Assembly (NCBI GenBank): GCA_036924085.1
Contig: JAVGWX010000004.1
Coordinates: 10,225,416 to 10,289,415, forward strand
DNA length: 64,000 nt
Reading direction: 5' to 3'
Source: Ariolimax columbianus
Taxonomy: Eukaryota; Mollusca; Gastropoda; Stylommatophora; Arionidae
The first letter of the stretch is position 1. Each line of letters starts with the position of its first letter. The notes below the pieces were generated by a model. That model had not been told where the DNA came from, did not search any database, and saw only the letters and a list, made by a program, of their open reading frames with translations. Of this stretch, positions 57,460 to 64,000 are shown one piece after another. The position numbers and the translations under genes are program-made.

Positions 57460-59075
57460 CTTATGTGGTATAAAGAATCGTCATCATTAGACTACGGACC
57501 CAGTGTGAACCTAGTCTCTTTCAGCAAATGGTTAAATGCGTGGATATTTGTGGATTTACTAACATGCTGGTTATAGACACTCCTGCTTCATCCTCTCAAA
57601 CGCCCCTCTCCCTCTTAGTGTCACGTCTGATCTTAAACTGTCCTACAGGCTGTCGATTGCTAGCTGATTGATTAAAGTGTGGTCGCGTAACGTGTTGTCA
57701 TTGAATGGCTTCTAAATATCATCCATATCCACGGATGCTATACCTAGAACGGGCGACTTCTAGGCCTGGACGTTAAGCTCTTTCATTGTCTAGAACTTGT
57801 GCTTGCCCAGGACAGAAGAGCCACATACGCTCCAAGAAGATTTGACTGTCTAAGTCGACTTGAACTTCTACAGTGGCAGATGCCCCTGTGCAGGTCCCAG
57901 CTCTGGCATGAGTTGGGATGTAGACGGGAGGTGGATTTCCTGCTTAGCGGGCTAGGCTCGAGCAGCTTATTTCTCCGCTGCGTTGAGACAAGTGCTGCGG
58001 AGGGTTGTGGACGATGTGCGATGTCATCTTAATAGATTAAAACACTAGAGCAAAGTATACCCGCAGCCTGTTAGGCGCCATCTATACTGCTCTTAACAAA
58101 CCACCTAACCATGGCCGTGATATGCCACGTGACACAGACGTCTCTTATGACAAGCTCTCTGTGGAGCGGTGGTGCGATTCTTACCCTTGTCGCACACAAA
58201 GACCCGGCGAACTAATCGGAATTCGACAGCTCCTTCATGAAAGTACCCCGACTTGACTGTTTTTCCCAAGGCCTCACCATATTTCTGAAGCTATACTACA
58301 AGTTTATTTAGACAGTTCTACAGAACACATGGTTTTAGAATAGCCACTCGCCTGAGAATGGCAAAGAGTAGTGGTTGACAGAATGTGTTCAACGTAACTA
58401 TAAGCCGTTAACTTAAAGAAACAACAATACACAATTGTTTCACTGGTACCGGTAATGGAAGCAAAGGTACCACTGCCAACTTTCAAAGAATGTCGCAAAG
58501 ATAGACTAATAATATGCGCATCAAGTAAAACCACTGATATTAAAGCCGCATTTATAAATCGGATAGACATCATCATCATTGAATGCAGCCTGGAACCAGG
58601 CCACTCACTGTGTTCATAGACGGTTGACGCGACGGCCCATTGCGCCTAGGTGGAGTACCTACCTACCTACAAATGGTACTCGGATCCAGACTTCCTGTGA
58701 GTAGGCGAGTTGTAGTGGTGGACCTATCATTTCCCATGGAGCGAAACAGGGAAATAAAAGGAATCATACAGATATCTAAATTTGGCACTGAAGCTATGTG
58801 TCTGATTAGCTAGACCAGGTCACGCGGTGTGATGTAAACAAATTTGTCTGAGATCTGGGGGTATTAAAATTTTAACAATGGAATGTTCTAGAACCTAGTC
58901 AGATATTGCTTTCCGACAAAACGAATCAATTCAATTTGTCAGGACGTAAGCAATTCTCGCGCCTGCCGCCGCCGACTACAGTACAGTCTGATTGGCAGTA
59001 GAGACTGTTCCCAATAACCAAAGTTGATTACAGAAGCTATTCTGGCGCACACTTGGGATCCTGGTATTCAGACAG
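57460..59075. other. unassigned intronic sequence
   Basis: Mixed-composition unique sequence. The frames at 57799-58032 (plus) and 58304-58579 (minus) have no recognised domain. I searched by eye for a UBE2E 5' exon here and saw none. Confidence 0.4.
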
Positions 59076-59079
59076 GATA

Positions 59080-59455
59080 AGCCTGCTGCCAGGTAGCCGA
59101 AGGCTGGTCTGTTGTCATGTAGCCGAAGGGTATGCCTGCTGCCATGTAGCCGAAGGTTGGCCTGCTGTCATGTAGCCAAAGGTTGGCCTGCTGTCATGTA
59201 GCCGAAGGGTATGCCTGCTGTCATGTAGCCGAAGGCTATACCTGCTGCCAGGTAGCCGAAGGCTATACCTGCTGCCAGGTAGCCGAAGGCTATGCATGCT
59301 GCCATGTAATCGAACGCTGTTCTGCTGTCATGTAGCCAAATGGTATGTCTGCTGTCATGTATCCAAATGGTATGTCTGCTAACATGTAGCCAAAGGGTAT
59401 GTCTGCTGTCATGTAGCCGTAGGCTGGTCTGCTGTCATGTAGCCGAGTAATATAC
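59080..59455. repeat. 24-bp minisatellite
   Basis: About 15 units with CTGCTGTCATGTAGCCGAAG and GNTAT or GNTGG. Minus frames (RLHDSR, YMTADIPFG) are artefacts. Confidence 0.95.
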
Positions 59456-59591
59456 GTAATATGTTCTTTCTTGTTTGCAATTGTTATTTTCTGCAGGTTA
59501 CTAGGCCCAGACAGCGTATTGGGTAGGAGTGTCATTATGCTCAGAATGTTACGTGAAGAGCGGCTAACAATCTATCCATATCAACCGTAAC

Positions 59592-59795
59592 TGCCAAGGG
59601 TTCTTTTATGTGGTGTAAAGTGTGTACATGTCATCTCAGGGTTCTTTTATGTGGTGTAAAGTGTGTACACGGCATCTCAGTGTTCTTTTATGTGGTGTAA
59701 AGTGTGTACACGGCATCTCAGTGTTCTTTTATGTGGTGTAAAGTGTGTACACGGCATCTCAGTGTTCTTTTATGTGGTGTAAAGTGTAACGGTGT
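59592..59795. repeat. 41-bp minisatellite
   Basis: Five units with GTTCTTTTATGTGGTGTAAA and GTGTGTACACGGCATCTCA. Confidence 0.96.
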
Positions 59796-59986
59796 TGTAA
59801 CATATCTTAGCTGTAGAGACAATTTATAGGTAGGAGCTTAGACATGTTTGAACATGTAAGGTGGGAGACAGATTGTGAGACCATTTATTTCTTGCTTCTT
59901 CGTGGGAGTTGAGTCAGATGCTTTACTTAGTCCCGCCAGAATTTGAGCAACCAAATTGAACCACGATGTAAGTTACAGGCCATGTG

Positions 59987-60562
59987 TCAACACATGGAAC
60001 GATAGTGGTTAGCAACATGTAGACTTGTTGCCGACGACAAACTCGCGTCGTCTGGAAACCACGCGAATATGATGGGGGATAATGGCAAGCAGGCGGATAA
60101 AAACGCGGGTGGTTTTGGAAATTTATGGTTGAATACGTCTACGTTATCTGAGATTAAGTCTTCTCTTTTGAGTCTGAGCAGATCTTCTTGGAATCCGTTC
60201 CAGTCTGCCTTATGGTAGTTGAAATAGGGTCTGATTGATCCAGTGTTTCGTATGTATTTTTCTTTTAAATAAATTGCTATGGGCAGGTGGTCTGATCCTG
60301 CATTATCCAGAACTTCCCATTTGATGGTTGCTAAGTTTGGCGTCATTATTGTGATGTCTATAGCCGTATCTGATCCATTTGGATTGTTATTTATTCTGGT
60401 CATTGACCCATCGTTTATTATTATTAGATTGTTTTCTTCGCAGAAGGTCATTATTTGTTTCCCTGCCGTGTCTATCGCGCTTCCTCCCCATGCTGGATGA
60501 TGTGCGTTGAAATCCCCTACTATGATTGTTTTATTGTTTATTTGTGCTTTGATTGTTTCCAT
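59987..60562 (-). pseudogene. non-LTR retrotransposon endonuclease fragment
   Basis: Minus strand: KTIIVGDFNAHHPAWGG at about 60535-60485 (the 'GDFNAH' metal-binding box of APE-type endonucleases), IINDGSMTRINN, TAIDITIMTPNLA, then NAGSDHLPIAIYLK (the 'SDHxPI' box), and FNYHKADWNGFQEDL. This is the C-terminal two-thirds of an endonuclease domain as in Jockey/I-type ORF2. It ends in non-conserved sequence near 60130, with no RT following. Confidence 0.88.
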
Positions 60563-60564
60563 GT

Positions 60565-61600
60565 CGTTTGTGGTGAATTTTCCCCTCTTTTATCTATAAT
60601 TATTTAATCAATTATCTACCTTTCTATTGTTCTTCTGTTCCTGAGCCTACCACACATTCAACACATAATTGACTGCGAGAGCTAGAGGGCACAGGTGAGA
60701 TGAGGGATCTACAAGGTGACACACAAATCAGTGAATCGCTTACAAGTTGGAGTACATGGATGCGATGGAAAAATATGAGAGCAGGCAAAACCTGATACAC
60801 CAAGACCAGACAGAAGGAAGTCAACACAGATGGGCCTCACAACAGAAGGAAGACACTTTTCAATTAATTTATATTGTACTCTTAATCCTTATGTATCAAG
60901 TATATTGTTTGTTATATTTCCCAATCATTCCATCTCATTCATTCTCGTTGTACACCTCACTACACTGCTATCTTCACAATTGTGTATAATATGTATGATG
61001 GGGTTTTATTTTTTATTTTATTTTTTAAATAAAAAGAAAAAGAAAAAAAAAGAAGAGGGGAAAAAAAGAAAAAAAAGATGGAAATCAGGAAACAAAAAAA
61101 AAAAAGATCCGAATCAAGTATGACAGAAAATAAATATACTCAATCCCAAAATGGTCCCAGGAAAACTATTGTGCATATTTATGCAAATACCTACGGCGGA
61201 CAACTAGGAACATCAAAAGCGAGGAACAACGGGAGGAACATCACGGAAATACGAGGCTAGGTACAAACAGATACACACACGCATCCAAGCACTGGTTTAT
61301 GCGTCTTAATATCGCCCAAATTGACTGCGGTCTGGGGTGGAATAGGCGCGCCTCCGCCAGTAGAAACTAGTGAGGCAAACACATAAAATAAAATTAAAAT
61401 TAAAAAAAAGTGAGGATCATTACTTGAGACAGGATTCGAAAGAGATAGGCGGTGGAATGCAGTTAACTTCGATCATTACTTGAGAAGAGATTACATGAGA
61501 TAGGCCGTGGAGAGCGGTCGACTTAGATCATTACTTGAGAAGAAATTGGAAGGATACGCTCAGTGGAGAGCATGCGACAGGGTGATCGGATGACATGAGA
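60565..61600. other. unassigned sequence with an A-rich tract
   Basis: The A-rich region at 61005-61105 could be the poly(A) relic of a retro-insertion. Positions 61410-61590 carry three diverged copies of GATCATTACTTGAGAAGA-type sequence. No gene recognised. Confidence 0.4.
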
Positions 61601-61604
61601 TAGA

Positions 61605-62261
61605 CACAGAGAGAGAACATTTCACTTCAACCACAGAGAGAGAGAGAACATTTCACTTCAACCACAGAGAGAGAACATTTCACTTCAACCACATAGAGAG
61701 AACATTTTACTTCGATTATTATTTGAGAAGACATTCGAATATGACGCTCAGTGGAGTGTTGGCGGCGGAGCGAAAAGACTGACTTCAGAGATTACAGGAG
61801 AACCACAGAGAGAGACCATTTCACTTCAACCACACAGAGAGAGAGAGAGATAGAGAGAGAACACTTTTCTTCAACCACAGAGAGAGAGAGAGAGAACACT
61901 TCCCTTCAACCACACAGAGAGAGATAGAGAACACTTCCCTTCAACCACAGAGCGAGAGAACACTTCCCTTCAACCACACACAGAGAGAGAGAGAGAGAAC
62001 ACTTCCCTTCAACCACAGAGAGAGAGAACACTTCCCTTCAACCACACAGAGAGAGAGAGAGAACACTTCCCTTCAACCACAGAGAGAGAGAACACTTCCC
62101 TTCAACCACACAGAGAGAGAGAGAGAACACTTCCCTTCAACCACAGAGAGAGAGAACACTTCCCTTCAACCACACAGAGAGAAAGAGAACACTTCCCTTC
62201 AACCACAGAGCGAGAGAACACTTCCCTTCAACCACAGAGAGAGAGAACACTTCCCTTCAAC

Positions 62262-62305
<44 letters not shown>

Positions 62306-62680
62306 ACTTCCCTTCAACCACAGAGCGAGAGAACACTTCCCTTCAACCACAGAGAGAGAGAACACTTCCCTTCAACCACAGAGAGAGAGAGAGAGAACAC
62401 TTCCCTTCAACCACAGAGCGAGAGAACACTTCCCTTCAACCACACAGAGAGAGAGAGAGAGAGAACACTTCCCTTCAACCACACAGAGAGAGAGAACACT
62501 TCCCTTCAACCACAGAGAGAGAACACTTCCCTTCAACCACAGAGAGAGAGAGAGAGAACACTTCCCTTCAACCACAGAGAGAGAGAACACTTCCCTTCAA
62601 CCACAGAGCGAGAGAGAGAGAGAACACTTCCCTTCAACCACAGAGAGAGAGAGAGAGAGAGAGAGAACACTTCACTTCAG
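61605..62680. repeat. GAGA-linked minisatellite, 1.1 kb
   Basis: About 35 units consisting of AACACTTCCCTTCAACCACA followed by a GAGAGA run of variable length (6 to over 30 bp). It combines a constant 20-25 bp core with an expandable dinucleotide. Confidence 0.97.
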
Positions 62681-62852
62681 AGACAGAGGTACTTTGGAAA
62701 GACGCTCAGTAGAGGGCAGGCGATGAAGATATGCAGTTGAGGCAGACGAGTTGATAGTTAGGCGACAGAGAGAGGCAGTTGAGGCAGACTTGAGTTGATA
62801 TTTAGGTGACGGAGAGAGGCAGTTGAGATAGACACGCAGCAAGCAAGGTAAC

Positions 62853-63845
62853 TCAGTTCAGTTCATCCCGTAACCCATCAGGTCGTTGGGGCACACATGA
62901 AGACACTCCCAAAATCACACGCCATCCTTCTCTGTCTGCCGCCGCCTGTCGTATCTCACTGAAACGAACGCTTGACCACTCAGTGATGTTGTCCACCCAT
63001 CCTTTCCTTGGACGTCCTCGCCCTCTCTGTCCTGGTACGGAACCAAAGAGTATCTAGTTGATAATTCCGTTGGACCTCGCGACGTGCCCGTACCAGGTCA
63101 TCTTTCGTCTTTTGATTGTTCTGAACATATCTTCAAAAGGACCAATAGCATCTTTAACTCTCTGTCGTATTTCTACGTTCGTGACACGATCTTTATATGT
63201 AACATTTAGGAGTTTTCTATAGCACATTTCCATTGCATGTATTCTGCCCTGGATATCTGCTGTAATGGTCCAGGTCTCGCAGGCATACAGAAATATTGAG
63301 ATCACCAAAGAGTGCATTAGTCTAAATTTTATGCCGAGGGCGAGTCGCTTGTCTTGCCATATATGTTTCAGCCGAGTCGGCGCCGCTGTTGTTTGTGCTT
63401 TTCTTGCAATTACCTCTGGCTTTGATCTCTCTTTACTGACCAATGATCCCAGATATTTGAAACGTTGTACCACCTCAGGTTCCTGACCATTTGCCTCTAT
63501 TACAGATTTAAACCCTTCTATGTTATTAGTCATGAGCTTTGTTTTATCTGCATTTATTTTCATATTAAAATTCAGGGCCGCTCTATCCAATCTACCAATT
63601 AACTTCTGAAGTTTCCTTTCTGTGCCTGCCAATACATCAATGTCATCTGCAAATCGGAAGTTTGTGATAAGCCTGTCACCTATTAAACCGTGACAACATG
63701 TCCTTTTATTCTCTCCAAGAATATATTGAAGAGTGTTGGGGAGAGTATACGGTCCTATCTCACACCCACCGTCGTACGGAACCAATCGCCTAGCGTTTCC
63801 TCTACCGAGACTGCGCTTGTCGCCTGCTCATAAAGGTTTGCAAGG
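62853..63845 (-). pseudogene. non-LTR retrotransposon RT, C-terminal half
   Basis: Minus strand: NLYEQATSAV and GDWFRTTVGV, followed by LSPTLFNIFLE (fingers/palm, one stop and one shift; 63845-63720); RFADDIDVLAGTERKLQKLI with the catalytic FADD (63640-63580); KYLGSLVSKE; LVISIFLYACETWTITADIQ; EMCYRKLLNVTYKDRVTN; TWYGHVARSNG. After one stop come GQRGRGRPRKGWVDNITEWS and REGWRVILG, ending at a stop at 62853. The motif series is typical of RTE/BovB-like ORF2. It is the best-preserved RT in the window but not intact. Confidence 0.9.
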
Positions 63846-64000
63846 TAACTACCCTCATATTATGTAGGGGTCGTGATTACAAGTCATCAGTAGCTGATAG
63901 GGACAGTCTTCCAGTCATCCTATTCATCATATTGACGCAGTCCCACTGATCACGTCAACATCACCTTGATCACGTTAATGTAAGTCGTCGGTCGCAACCA
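63845..64000. other. edge of window
   Basis: Short spacer, possibly further LINE sequence with lost frame. No feature called. Confidence 0.4.

Overview
This is eukaryotic, animal-type DNA. It has spliced exons with consensus donor and acceptor sites, tRNA-derived SINEs, Tc1/mariner transposons, several non-LTR retrotransposon families and a very high load of tandem repeats. The mix would suit a mollusc or another lophotrochozoan. That guess rests on general TE and SINE character only and cannot be proved from the window.

One host gene is recognisable with confidence: a UBE2E-class ubiquitin-conjugating enzyme on the minus strand. Its last three coding exons lie at 48039-47907, 18003-17899 and 15356-15204. 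All splice sites, intron phases and the stop codon are visible. The more 5' exons were not found and probably lie beyond position 64000. Almost everything from 15.4 kb to the right edge is therefore intron of this gene, including a 29.9 kb intron (18004-47906) and at least 16 kb of the next one. Positions 1-15.2 kb are its 3' flank or 3'UTR. A second exon-like open segment (15775-15987, minus) sits in the 2.5 kb terminal intron and was not recognised.

By my rough addition about 29 kb (about 45 percent) of the window is minisatellite or simple tandem repeat, in about 40 separate arrays. Unit lengths run from 14 to 97 bp. The largest are 0.34-5.06 kb (29/24 bp), 30.34-33.0 kb (33 bp), 39.9-42.4 kb (27 bp), 50.5-52.4 kb (19+24 bp mosaic), 53.8-55.3 kb (purine-only 14 bp), 56.0-57.5 kb (about 21 bp) and 61.6-62.7 kb. 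Nearly all the long open frames in the window are read-through of these arrays and should not be called proteins.

Between the arrays lies TE debris: four Tc1/mariner transposase copies (about 19.8-21.1, 27.4-28.7, 36.9-38.0 and 48.2-49.7 kb), RT/RNase H/endonuclease pieces of at least three non-LTR lineages, and at least four SINE-like families.

The most interesting pattern is that many arrays are not random satellites. They are amplified pieces of TE coding sequence. In at least five independent elements the repeat unit is a short piece of transposase, RT or RNase H next to a conserved catalytic segment, and recognisable TE protein continues directly from the array edge. Examples are a 27 bp unit just before the second catalytic Asp of a Tc1 element, a 48 bp unit around the third catalytic Asp of a mariner, an 18 bp unit before the second Asp of another mariner, a 20 bp unit just after the RT DD motif of a CR1-like element, and a 39/41 bp unit leading into an RNase H domain. 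Dying TEs seem to be the seedbed of the minisatellites that inflate this intron.
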